Part shown: piece after piece, positions 52,698 through 64,000 of the stretch | How the letters are laid out: each line of letters starts with the position of its first letter | Position numbering within the stretch: position 1 is the stretch's first letter | Assembly (NCBI GenBank): GCA_020912385.1 | Contig: CP087215.1 | Span: 310,001-374,000 of the forward strand | DNA length: 64,000 nt | Direction of reading: 5' to 3' | Source of the DNA: Neofusicoccum parvum | Taxonomy: Eukaryota; Ascomycota; Dothideomycetes; Botryosphaeriales; Botryosphaeriaceae | Made by a program: the position numbers and the translations under genes | Notes under the pieces: generated by a model | Seen by the model: only the letters and a program-made list of their open reading frames with translations | Told to the model about the DNA's origin: nothing | Databases searched by the model: none

Positions 52698-53538
52698 GCT
52701 GTTGGCACTGCTGTCGGCCGAGGGTTGCCGCCGAACTGGTGACGGATGCTTTCGGCAAAAGGCGCTATGACTTGCGTTCCTTCCAGGAAGTAGAAATCTC
52801 AACCACTATAACAGGGGACGAACAAAAATGTCGAAGCTGTATGCCACCGGCGGGTAAGTGCTCAGGAGACATGATTCGGCCGAAACCACCGGCATAATCT
52901 GGCCGCTGATCGGCTGATTCTTAGCGGCACCGCCTTCGGTTGATATTCTATGACAAACCCTGATAGCGCATGATAAATGTGCAACCGTGCGCAAATATGT
53001 AAGTTCCAGGTCTCGAGGGAACTGAAGGGGCACAAATCAGACCGAAAGGGCCTTGCACCTTGTTCCCTTCCTTGCCAGCAATGCAAGCCATGCCGATGGA
53101 AGGTTTGATCGCTAACATCCGATAAAAAATAACCGAGATGCACACAGTGTAACGTCTCATCTTATCTCGGCGGATTGGAGGATCTACTCCAGGGAACAGC
53201 ATTTGATTCTGTTGTGGCTCGGAGCCTCGGATTACAATTCATTCCAAGACAGCGTTAAGTTTCACAGATGCAGAACGACTTCAAGAGTTATGATCGGAAC
53301 GGATGCGATGGGTGCATCGGGCACACGTCACACTAAAGAGCTGCTAGTTTTGATGATTCGGCATAGCGCGAAGACACGTGCATGCCAGGCGTGAGTACAC
53401 TTGGGACCTCATGGAAGCATTTGTGTCAGCACCTATTCTACATTTAGCATGTCATATTGGGGGTCTCAGGGTTGGAACGCTATCTTCTGGAAGAATAATG
53501 ATATCTATCGATCAATTTTGCCTACACCAATCGATATT
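52698..53538. other. Intergenic between acetyl-CoA acetyltransferase and IPP isomerase
   Basis: 0.84 kb. It may contain a missed 5' exon of the isomerase gene near 52750-52870. No other gene recognised. Confidence 0.4.
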
Positions 53539-54884
<1,346 letters not shown>

Positions 54885-55417
54885 TGTGAGATCTGAGTAG
54901 ACGTCGTCGCTGGAAGACCTTTCCCTTTCTCCTGTGCTAATCGAATGAATGATGAAAGCGAGTATGGCTTCGGCGAGAATGCGGACGAAGGGAGGATCTG
55001 CTGCAATATAAGCGTATGGAGGTTTGGTAGCGTCGGAAAGTAAACACAACCCTCGGCCTTTTCTTTCGATCTGTCACGTCTCCACCATCAGATAGACTGA
55101 TCCTCCTGTGAAATTTCGTTCATCTTACCGAGGTTTTCCTCGGAGTCATTAAAGCCTTCAATACATAGCCTCTTAGTGCTGCTAAAGTACCCACCATGTC
55201 ATGCTAGCTAAAAAGATAAATTGTCTTTTAGAGCCATTGTGACATTTTAACATAGCTTTCGTCGCGTCTTTCACCCAGCGACCAGCTTTCTCGATAAAAC
55301 TGCAACGATATACATCCGTTTCGGCAGCCTGGTACAAAAGAACCACCTATCTAACAAGACACGAGAAACATAACGTGTACAAGAAGAGTTGAAATGTAGG
55401 AACTGCGCATGATCTCA
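54885..55417. other. Intergenic upstream of acetyl-CoA acetyltransferase
   Basis: 533 bp holding the acetyltransferase promoter and the 3' end of AflR-like regulator 3. No gene seen. Confidence 0.4.
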
Positions 55418-56808
55418 TTATCCAATAGATATCTGAGAAACTTCTTCAAAATGGCTGATTACATCGCGGAGGCGGCCCTGTAGCATCTCGAACATCTGGG
55501 CTTGAAGCTGATCATGTGATTCGTCAATGAGAGATCTCCCCTGTGCCAACATCTCCTGAAGACGTGTGAGCTGGAGGGAGAGTAAAGCATCCATGATCCG
55601 AGCCCGCTCCTTTGGGGTGTTTGCGTGGTAGTCTCCGACAAAGATAGGCTGCTCTGATAGCTCGTCGCGGAGAGGCCCGTCCACCTGTTGCTGGACGGCT
55701 CTCTTCGTCCAAGAAGTGTATGTTGCGTGCAGCCGTTGCAGAATGCCGATCGCTTTATCCGCGACAAGAAGCGTCAGCAGCGTTGCCACCGACGAGCGGC
55801 ACCGATCACAGCTCAGAAGCGCCTCACAGTCCGCCATCGTCCTTTTGTTCGCCGCGAGCGTGGCCTCGGCTGTCAGCGGAGATATGATCTCTGCCCAGGC
55901 TATAGACTCCTCGAGATCTAAGATTGCTTGCTTGACGCATTCGCAGCTCGGTGTCGAGATCTCGTTGTTTGATCGACCGTCTGCCGGGTTGACGCTCGTA
56001 GCTTCGGTATCGACCGGAAACGCGGTGCCCGTTTCGCTAGTGGAGGCAAAGAAACTACAAGTTTCGAGAGAGAAGTCGTCGGCAGCAGCAGCAGCAGTGA
56101 ACGTGTTGGGAGGTTGACGTTGCGTGGCTTTTCCCAAACACGTCAGCAAAAAGCGAAGCGTCGAACGGGGAACGAGAAACGTACCCGGCGATAGTAAGCT
56201 ATCATCCGCATGAGGCCTCGCACCAAAATCACCTTTGACACCGTTGCCATACCCGGCTGATGGCGCTTCCAGATCTCCCCGTCTCCCATCCGCCGCAGCC
56301 AGTCCCGTGCCGTATTCAGTCAGCATAAAAACGCTGAAGCCGCGTTGCTCTTCCTTGGCCAGGCGGGCGGATCCTCCGTGCGGCGAGCAATCTTGTGGAT
56401 TTTCAGGAGACATCTTGTTCACGGGCTTTTCTTGGACCAAATCAGCCTTATCGTCCGGAGTCATCGGCTTCCGCTCCTCACCCGACGGCCATCCATCTTG
56501 CGAGCATTTGATCTTGCGCGGAGACTTTTGTTCTTTCTTCGAGGTGCGCTTTCGTTTCTCCGTGTACGTGCACTCGCGCCCCTTGGACAAGCATCGTTCG
56601 CATGCTGGATTCTCGCCACTGCAGCGCAGCTGCACGCGTCAGCGAGTTCCGAGAAGAAAAGATGTTCGAAATCGCGGGGTGCTACCTTTTTCACTTTACA
56701 GCTGACACATGCGGCATGTCTCCCGATCCGGGGCGCTGGCCTGGGACGTGAAGCACAAAGCACGCCACGTGGACTCTTCTCATGTTGCGGCAGCAAAACG
56801 GTGAGCAT
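55418..56808 (-). CDS. AflR-like Zn2Cys6 transcription factor (copy 3)
   Basis: Exon 1 (56808-56686) and exon 2 (from 56629) are joined by a 56-nt intron that splits the zinc cluster: Cys34 and 37 lie before it, and Cys44, 51, 54 and 61 after. A second, frame-neutral 57-nt intron (56184-56128, gtacgt...aaaag) is likely, giving about 425 residues. The C-terminal half has the AflR domain marks: CECVKQAILDLEESIAW, then ALLSCDRCRSSVATLL and a final long helical region. It probably regulates the right-hand mevalonate genes around it. A TTG upstream (56856) opens the frame further, but the first ATG is at 56808. Confidence 0.87.
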
Positions 56809-57483
56809 GATAGTTGATGGTCCTATTTTGGGGGGCCACTGGCGATCTGGATGCAAAGACAGCCTCTTCGTAAATTTGTTTTTTAAATAGCTGATCTAAC
56901 TCGATGTCATGCTGAGCACGTAAAGTTTTTTTTTTTTCCGCTGCGAAGCCCATTCCAGGATCCAGTACATGAAGCCGACTTGGGGTGGTCGATGAAAACA
57001 TCCGAGAGCGGCCACAGGGGAAAGTCACCGGCCTTGACGATGCAAGTCGGCCGATTTGCTGGTCTTCGAACGTGGGCCAAGACCATTGAACGGCAGCGGC
57101 GTGCGTACAAGACGGTGCCGAGTTGTCGAAGTACCGGATCGTCACCGACTCGGGTTGCAGAAAGCCGGCTCCCGGCGGGATACGACGCCGACGCTGCCGT
57201 TGCGATCGCAGACGCGACTCAGCATGCCGGTCCACGTCTGGCCGCCAGCGTCAAGAACTTGCTACAGAGACAGATTGTATGTGTTCGCTACCGACGTGTC
57301 TACCCGGTCCACCAAGAGCCGTCCCGCGCCGCGCCGCACCCCGCCACCCCCTGCAGCCCACCCCGCCCATCGTGCAGCAGCCCCTGCGGCCGCGGGCTCG
57401 GAGCATTCACACCCGAGGCTTGGCTGCTTTGTCAGATAGCGGATGCGGTCGACAGCTAACGCCGGAGGGGCTGGGCTGCCTTG
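56809..57483. other. Intergenic region between AflR-like genes
   Basis: 0.68 kb with a T10 run near 56927 and GC-rich DNA after 57000. No gene recognised; it is the promoter side of regulator copy 3. Confidence 0.4.
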
Positions 57484-58086
57484 TTAGGCGGCGCACGCGG
57501 TCGACAGCCGCACCTTGAGGACCTGAAGCTGGTCCAGGTTGGAGCGGATGGCCTCCAGGCACGACGCGCGGTCAGCGTGGTCCAGGCCGGCGACGACCGA
57601 CTCGAGGGAGCGCTGCATGCCGGCCATGTTGTCGAGGTGGAAGGACATCAGCTCCAGCAGCAGCGGAACCGTGTCCGTCCAGTCCAGCGTGCCGCCGCCG
57701 ATCGACACGGCGACGGCGTGCTGGTCCCACGCGCTCCAGCTGTCGCGCAGCAGCTGGACGGTGCGCGTGCTGACGGCCGTGGCGCACAGCAGCGGGAAGC
57801 GCTGGGCCCGGCAGAGCGCGCACGCCAGCATCGCCGTGCACTGCGTCTCGCACAGCTCGGCCAGCTCCAGCAGCGTGTCCATCGCCGCGCCCTGCTCTTG
57901 CACCCGCTCAACCCGCAGCATCACGCGCAGCGCGTCCAGAATGCAGGTGCAGGTCCTCGCCATCCGATCCTGGCCCACGTCAGTCCTTGTCCAGCAGCAG
58001 CCGCGGTTGCTCCCTCTGCACATACCTATCCGACGCACGGTGTGGTTGCCTTTCTCGCCCCGGCCGCAGGGTGGGCCGCTGGCCAT
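57484..58086 (-). CDS. AflR-like C-terminal domain protein without zinc cluster (truncated regulator or pseudogene)
   Basis: A 200-codon frame matches only the C-terminal part of AflR-type regulators. From about residue 43 it has the Cys-rich start (ARTCTCILDALRVML), the central TAMLACALCRAQ stretch and a long helical tail to the stop. The first 40 residues look like leader or intron sequence; an acceptor (gggccag) just before ARTCTC suggests a lost or unrecognised 5' exon. Only about 240 bp separate this frame from the HMG-CoA synthase start on the other strand, and no Zn2Cys6 motif is there. It may be a relic, or a regulator lacking DNA binding that pairs with the other AflR-like proteins. 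Confidence 0.55.
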   Translation of the reverse strand: MASGPPCGRGEKGNHTVRRIGMCRGSNRGCCWTRTDVGQDRMARTCTCILDALRVMLRVERVQEQGAAMDTLLELAELCETQCTAMLACALCRAQRFPLLCATAVSTRTVQLLRDSWSAWDQHAVAVSIGGGTLDWTDTVPLLLELMSFHLDNMAGMQRSLESVVAGLDHADRASCLEAIRSNLDQLQVLKVRLSTACAA

Positions 58087-58269
58087 TTTGTAACCGCCCC
58101 CTTCGCGGACGACAGAGCAGAATCTGAGCAGGCCGCGGCGGACTCTGGCCGTTTGAGAGACTTGTGGCCTGATGTTGGTCCTGCCGTGCGGCGGTCACCA
58201 CCTCCACGCGAATCAGCACTGCGCTCCGCCGAGCCGACCCGAGCAGGCCATAATGGACCGACGCTCGTA

Positions 58270-58290
58270 CGCTCTCTCCATAAAAGGGGC
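58270..58290 (+). promoter_or_regulatory. TATA-like box of HMG-CoA synthase
   Basis: CATAAAAGG about 45 bp before the HMG-CoA synthase ATG at 58327, inside a GC-rich stretch with several CCGA tetramers. Confidence 0.45.
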
Positions 58291-58326
58291 TGGCCGGTGC
58301 GTGCGGCATCCGGGCAAGCGGACAGC

Positions 58327-59871
58327 ATGGCCGGACCGGCTCGGCATGTGGGCATCAAGGCCCTGGAAATCTACTTTCCCAACCAGGTCAGCGCTCACCA
58401 CACCTCACGGGCTCGTCAGCTAACGCACAGGGCCAGTGCGTTGATCAGACCGAGCTCGAGCGCTTCCAGGGCGTCGCCCCGGGGAAGTTCACGGTCGGGC
58501 TGGGGCAGACCAGAATGGCCTTCTGCGACGACCGCGAAGGTGAGCCGGACATGCGGCCGCGCGTGGCGGCGGGAGGGCTGACCCGTGGACAGACATCTAC
58601 TCGTTCGCCCTGACAGCCGTGTCGTCGCTCCTGCGCAAGCACGGCGTTGACCCGAGGTCGATCGGCCGCGTGGAAGTGGGCACCGAGTCGCCGCTCGACA
58701 AATCAAAGTCGTGCAAATCGGTGCTAATGCAGCTCTTCGAACCCTCCGGGAACCTCAACATCATGGGCTGTGATACCTTCAACGCCTGCTACGGCGGCAC
58801 CAACGCCCTGTTCAACGCGGCAAATTGGATCGAGTCGGCGAGCTGGGACGGCCGGGATGCCATCGTGGTGGCGGGGGACATCGCCCTGTACAACCAACCC
58901 GCAGCCCGTCCTACGGGCGGCGCTGGATGCGTGGCTATGCTCGTCGGAGCAGACGCGCCGCTGGCTCTTGATGCCGGACTGAACGGCTCGTTCTTCAAGC
59001 ACACTTACGACTTCTACAAGGCTGACTTCAAGTCCGAGTACCCGATAGTTGACGGGCAGTACTCCATTCAATGCTACACCGAGGCTGTCGACGCTTGCTA
59101 CAAAAACTACAACACCCGCAAGGCAGCATTGACTCAGTCACGCTCCACCACTGAGGGCATCGCGCTGGACTTCTTCGACTACATGGCCTTCCACGCTCCA
59201 ACCTGTAAGCTCGTCGAGAAGTCATACGCCCGGCTCCTGTACAACGACTACGTTGCCGACCCCGACAATCCACGCTTTGCCTCGGTTCCGGCCGAGCTCC
59301 GCGGTCTTGGCTTTTGGGAGAGCCTCAAGAACAAGGCTGTCGAGAAGGCCTTTGTTGCGTTGGCAAAGGAGAATTTCACCGCGCGCGTGCAGCCCGCCCT
59401 CACGGTGCCTACTTTGTGCGGCAACATGTACACGGCGAGCGTCTACGGGGCGCTGATCGGCCTTCTGTGCAGCGTTGGAAGCGAGAACTTGCAGGGGAAG
59501 CGCATAGGCATTTTTAGCTACGGTAGCGGCCTCGCCAGCTCGTTGTTCAGCCTGACGGTGCGCGCCGACGTGTCTGGCATGCTGCGCAAAATCGACTTGC
59601 AAGCGAGGCTCGACCAGAGGCACATCTTGCCCCCAGACGTTTACGATAAAGTAAGGACCCGCGACACCCATGGGGCGAAAAAGGCTGACTTTCGCAACAG
59701 GCTTGCCAAATTCGGGAGCAGGCGTACCAAAAGAGCGATTTCACGCCTGTGGGGGATACTGCGAGGCTTCTCCCCGGAACATACTACCTCACGCACGTCG
59801 ATGATATGTTTCGGCGCACGTATCAGGTTAAACAGACGTCGAAGTGCTCTCCGTCCATAGTTCATCGCTAG
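58327..59871 (+). CDS. ERG13: Hydroxymethylglutaryl-CoA synthase (cluster copy)
   Basis: Four exons (58327-58386, 58437-58539, 58593-59650, 59701-59871) give 463 residues. It joins acetyl-CoA and acetoacetyl-CoA to HMG-CoA in the cytosol. Conserved marks are [19 protein letters not shown] after the first splice, VGLGQTRM, Glu in EVGTES, the nucleophile Cys120 in [18 protein letters not shown] and the His loop [12 protein letters not shown]. The last intron (59651-59700) is essential: reading through gives a basic nonsense tail, while splicing restores [20 protein letters not shown], the true family ending. Divergent from the truncated AflR-like frame. Confidence 0.95.
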
Positions 59872-61291
59872 AGCATGTCTCGAGATGGTTCCACTTCTGC
59901 GCCTTTCAATTCTTTATGCATCCTCGTGTCCGATATCCTAATCGTCCGTTGGGCCGGCGGTTCAGCTGAGCATGGGGGAGCAAGAAAAATCCCCTGCAGC
60001 TTATTGGCTCCGCGGCAGCTGAACTATTTGCAGCCGTGCAAGGGATCCCGGGCTGTGCTCAAGCGAGGCGGAGAGTGGCTGACTCATAATCCTGTCCCAC
60101 GCGTGTTCCTGGAGCGCCGGTGCCAATTGTCCTCCTGCGTCGAGCGGCATGTAGCAGGCTTGATGCCGCATTAAGCATCGAAGAGGCATATTTCCCTCCG
60201 CGTGAACCTTGCCGCTGATATGGGTGCACCCGACTCACCAGCTCCCTGGGCCCGCTAATCAATCCGCGGCCCCGCTCGTTCGTATCGGCGAGCTGTGAGT
60301 TTTAGCTCGAGGTCGCGGTGATTTTTGCTCCGCGTGCCCAAAGCACGCCATCTGCCGGGCCCGCATACAGCCTCACCCGCAGGGGTGGGTGAGGAGGGCC
60401 TCCAATGATCTCGACGCCCAAGACGAGAGGGTTGCCCATGCTTTAGCGAGCCGTGGAGCGCCCTTGTCGGTTGGCGAGTAGGGGAGATGTCTGATCCACT
60501 ACGCTGGGAGCTAGGCAAGATTGGTTCCACGGAACGCGGGTGTGCATTGGGAGGGCGGAGCGCCACTCCCTATCTTCCGAGTCCAAACAAATCCCCGTAG
60601 CGTGATCTTCGCTGCGAGCGCTCACCCACAGATCGTGCCACACTGCATGATGCATGCATAGAGCGCAGCTGCATTCGATGCGCGTCTTCTCAGATATTTG
60701 CAGTTATTCCACCAATCATCAAAACGTTTGTGTGCGTAGTATTGTAGCCAAATCAGGAAACCCGAAAATACTCTCGCGTAGAGCGATCATCGCGCTATGG
60801 TAGATCCGACGGGAAATACGAAGCCTGCTTGTTGATCGTTGTTGTAAGGCTGATTAGCATGATTGCAAGCACCCTAGTCCACGCGGAACATTTCGGCGGA
60901 TTTATTGAACATGTCGGCCATTATGCAAGACATCGCTGGCTCACAGCCAACCTGGCATCGATGCAATTACGCTTCCCGAGCGGTCATTCGTGGTTTTGAA
61001 AGGGAAACGGCGGCCACTCGGAACAGAGTCTGCATAACCACCGAGCGAACTGCGGTGAGACATGCTCGGAGAAGCCCTCGACAATCCGCTTCAGACATAT
61101 CCGATTGTCCCTTCAAATGAGTACAATCGCTCTGAAGTCTACGCGTTGAAGAACAGCACTGGTCGCCGACTTGAGTGGCCCACGCAGTGCCTATCGCCGT
61201 TAATAAATCTATCACATTGCTTGCGTCATCTCCGGCCATTCAAGCCATCTTTTGCATTCTGCTTCAATATTCAGCATCGCCAGCTGTCACA
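59872..61291. other. Long intergenic region upstream of FPP synthase
   Basis: 1.42 kb between two plus-strand mevalonate genes. Only short antisense frames are present. It contains the FPP synthase promoter (CCGA tetramers in 60980-61170). No gene found. Confidence 0.45.
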
Positions 61292-62373
61292 ATGACCGTC
61301 TCGCTTAGCGAGTTCCACAACGTCTTCCCGCGGCTGGTTGATGATCTGCTTGCTCACTGTAAGCAGTACAACCTGCCCGAAGTTGCCCTTCGTCGGGTCA
61401 CAGACGTAAGCAATTACGACCGGACAATATTCCCACGAAAGCTGACAAGCCGTCCTAGAGCTTGAACTACAATGTTACGGGAGGCAAATGCAACCGTGGA
61501 ATATCTGTCATCGACACCGTGTCTCTCTTGCTCGACCGTGGCCTGACCGAGGACGAGTTCTTCCACGCCGCGACTCTCGGCTGGATGGTTGAGCTTCTCC
61601 AGGCCTTCTTCCTGGTTTCCGACGACATCATGGACCACTCAACGACGCGCCGCGACAGTCCCTGCTGGTACCGTCACGTCGGCCTGGAGGCGATCAACGA
61701 CGCCTTCCTGCTCGAGTCCGCCATCTACATTCTGCTGAAGAAATACTTCCGCGACACGGAGGCCTACGTCGAGCTGTTCGAGCTGTTCCACGAAGTCACG
61801 TTCCAGACCGAGCTGGGCCAGGCGTGCGACCTTCTCACGGCCTCGGAGGAGGCGGACCTCGATGATTTCTCGCTGGAGAAATACGACTTCATCATCACCT
61901 ACAAGACAGCGTACTACAGCTTCTACCTTCCGGCCGCCCTCGCCATCGTGTTCTGCAAACTGGCCTCTCCTGAAAACCTGCAGACGGCGAAGGACATACT
62001 CATACCGATGGGCCAGTACTTCCAGATTCAGGATGACTACCTCGACTGCTTTGCGGATCCAGCAGTGCTCGGCAAGATCGGCACGGATATTCAAGAGAAC
62101 AAATGCTCATGGCTAATCAATCAAGCATTGAGGATTGCTACGCCCGAGCAACGCAGAGTGCTTGAGGAGAACTATGGCCGCGAGAATTGTGAAAACGAAG
62201 CGAAGGTGAAGGAGATCTACCAACAATTAGAGCTAGATAAGATTTACGCCGATTTCGAGGAGAAGCGCGTTGATGAGATCAAGAGTCATATCTCAAAAGT
62301 GTATGAGGGTGGTGGCCTGAGAAAAAAGGTGTTCGAGGAGTTTCTAAGGAAGATCTATAAGCGTGGCAAGTAG
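61292..62373 (+). CDS. ERG20: Farnesyl-diphosphate synthase (cluster copy)
   Basis: Two exons (61292-61405, 61459-62373; 53-nt intron) give 342 residues, near the 352 of yeast Erg20. It condenses IPP with DMAPP and geranyl diphosphate to make farnesyl diphosphate in the cytosol. The first aspartate-rich motif is DDIMD at 93-97, preceded by LQAFFLVS with the aromatic residues that limit chain length to C15. The second is DDYLD in [17 protein letters not shown] and the C-terminal basic KIYKRGK also fit. It gives the cyclase at 37.5-38.9 kb its substrate. It is the last recognisable gene of the window. Confidence 0.96.
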
Positions 62374-64000
62374 CTACATGAATACATGCATATGAGAATA
62401 TGATTTTGATAAATTGTACGGCCTACTCTTCATGCTCTGCAACGTTCCTTGCAAATGCTACCAAAGTTAATCACGGTCAGAACTTATGGTATTAACAACG
62501 ATAGGGAATAAGTCTTCACTCATAATCTCATTTGGGCTGACAGATATCCAGTAGTCTCAGTTCTCATGGCTACTAGTATTGCGTATCCTGATCAACGGTC
62601 TCAGCGGAGAAAGCCCTCACATGGCGTTGGGCTGGTTGTTCATTACATATACTACATTTCCATCATTCTTCGTCTTTTAGGGCCTACAGCCGCACTGTCT
62701 GACATTACCGAATCCACCTGATTGATGAAGGCCGGCAAGTTCTCTCGTGGTATGTTACTAAGTAAAAGTCAAGAAAACTTTACAAGCCGTGATTTTATCC
62801 ATGCCCTAGCTCGATTTCTTGGTCTGTCGAGAGGGCGTTGAAGGGAAGATACCAACGTCGCAAACAGTGTAGATCAAGCCTTCTATCGAGACGAAGGCTT
62901 TCCAGAGATTGACCTTGTATGCCCAAGCCTCAATAGCCGTCTCGTTGAAAAATCACACTTCATCGGGCGTTAATACGGTCAAGATTGTAGGGACTGAGAG
63001 TGACTTCTCTTTTCGCATGCTTCCTGATAAGTTGCTCAGCCGACTTTACATCTACAGATTTCTCCATTGAGGACGCTATAAAGTACTGAGGCGAGAGCAA
63101 CCCTGTTATTTACGCGGCGTAGGATATATGCCCAGCGTTTGGGCGGCTACGCAGGGTCGAAGGACATATATGCGGCGCAGCTCTTAAGTACGGCTTACAT
63201 GGCGACTGTGCCCCATTGACTCTTCAAATAGTAGCGTGACGCAACTTCCAGCACCGACACCAGCTGAGACATGGAGGTATCATGCCAGAAAAATGGCGAG
63301 CCTCTCCAACTCACGGTAAGTAAGGTGTCTGGTCGAAGAGCAGACTGCCGGGGAGTCCTGATGCTCGAGAGCTCTATGATCGACGATGAGACGGATACAT
63401 AGATTAACCAGCGGGAATGTTTGTACCGTTTACGTAGATGTGCTGCTTTGAGAGCATACGAGAACACGAATGGTCACGTACTTCTGAACACAATACTACA
63501 GCACTTTTTCCCTCCATTCCGACCTACATACCTACTTCAAAAGCCCCCGTCATCATCATTCATTTCTTTTAACACCTAAACGCTATCTGATCAGTCCAAA
63601 ATTCTGCATGATGCCCTATGCGGTACCACGTATAGTACACAAGGAAATCCTCGAAGAAGACCGTGGGTGAAAACACATGCCAAGCAAGGCCGTACACCAT
63701 CTTCAATAATGCCACCTTACATCTACCGTCACAAATGGTCATTGGGTTAGAGAGGGCTGGCGCGGCTGCAGGAAGACTTCCGCTATGAGCACTTTCAAAG
63801 TTGCGAGGCGAACGCGGAGTGGTGGTGCGAGGGATAACTGACCGCGTGGCTGGCGCCCGGGCCAACCCCACGACCTCCCCCATCATCCTATCGGTCTCGA
63901 ACCACCTGTCTCCAGCTCCATGTTACTGGAGCAGTCAGTATCATGCTTCACCATTATGTTCATCTAACTGTGAATGCTACTTCTTCACCAAAGCCTATAT
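62374..64000. other. Right-end region without recognised gene
   Basis: 1.63 kb, mixed AT content. A minus-strand pair of short frames (about 63067 to 62806) has some coding look but no clean splice or family. Otherwise nothing seen. Confidence 0.4.

Noticed and set aside
62806..63067. Possible two-exon small gene on the minus strand
   Set aside because: A promising start (MEKSVDVKSAEQ) and a later coding-like stretch are separated by stops; the only joining intron needs a weak gag acceptor, and no family was recognised.

Overview
This window is nuclear DNA of a filamentous ascomycete (Pezizomycotina). The genes are split by many short introns (mostly 45-65 nt, GT-AG with a few GC-AG). There are four Zn2Cys6 regulators, six cytochromes P450 of fungal secondary-metabolite type, and a fungal class I sesquiterpene cyclase. 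All exon models were built by eye from splice signals, reading frame and family resemblance. CDS lengths were checked to be whole codons, but transcripts could move individual borders.

Layout. (1) 1-14.7 kb: a large Zn2Cys6 regulator running off the left edge, a cupin protein, a salicylate-hydroxylase-like flavin monooxygenase, an AflR-like regulator, an O-methyltransferase, and a divergent pair of shikimate-entry genes. The pair is a DAHP synthase and a cut-down AROM protein that keeps 3-dehydroquinate synthase, carries decayed shikimate-kinase and dehydroquinase domains, and lacks the EPSP synthase and shikimate dehydrogenase domains. (2) 17.5-32 kb: P450-A, diphosphomevalonate decarboxylase, mevalonate kinase, a tail-anchored cytochrome b5, two MFS transporters and P450-B. 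(3) 32.8-45.3 kb: aldehyde dehydrogenase, P450-C, the sesquiterpene cyclase divergent from P450-D, a second AflR-like regulator, and a GAPDH with unusual residues near its active site. (4) 46.3-62.4 kb: P450-E (paralogue of A) divergent from P450-F, a small alpha/beta-barrel protein missed by simple ORF calling, IPP isomerase, cytosolic acetyl-CoA acetyltransferase, a third AflR-like regulator, an AflR-like protein without a zinc cluster, HMG-CoA synthase and FPP synthase. The last 1.6 kb shows no convincing gene.

Reading. Six of the eight enzymes that turn acetyl-CoA into farnesyl diphosphate are interleaved with the cyclase, P450s, cytochrome b5, ALDH and transporters. HMG-CoA reductase and phosphomevalonate kinase are not in the window. 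The locus looks like a self-supplying sesquiterpenoid cluster. The GAPDH inside a terpene cluster recalls the self-resistance GAPDH of the heptelidic (koningic) acid clusters, so a GAPDH-directed sesquiterpenoid is a reasonable guess. The shikimate module at the left end could be a second, adjacent cluster or could supply a cyclohexane/aromatic partner; sequence alone cannot decide.
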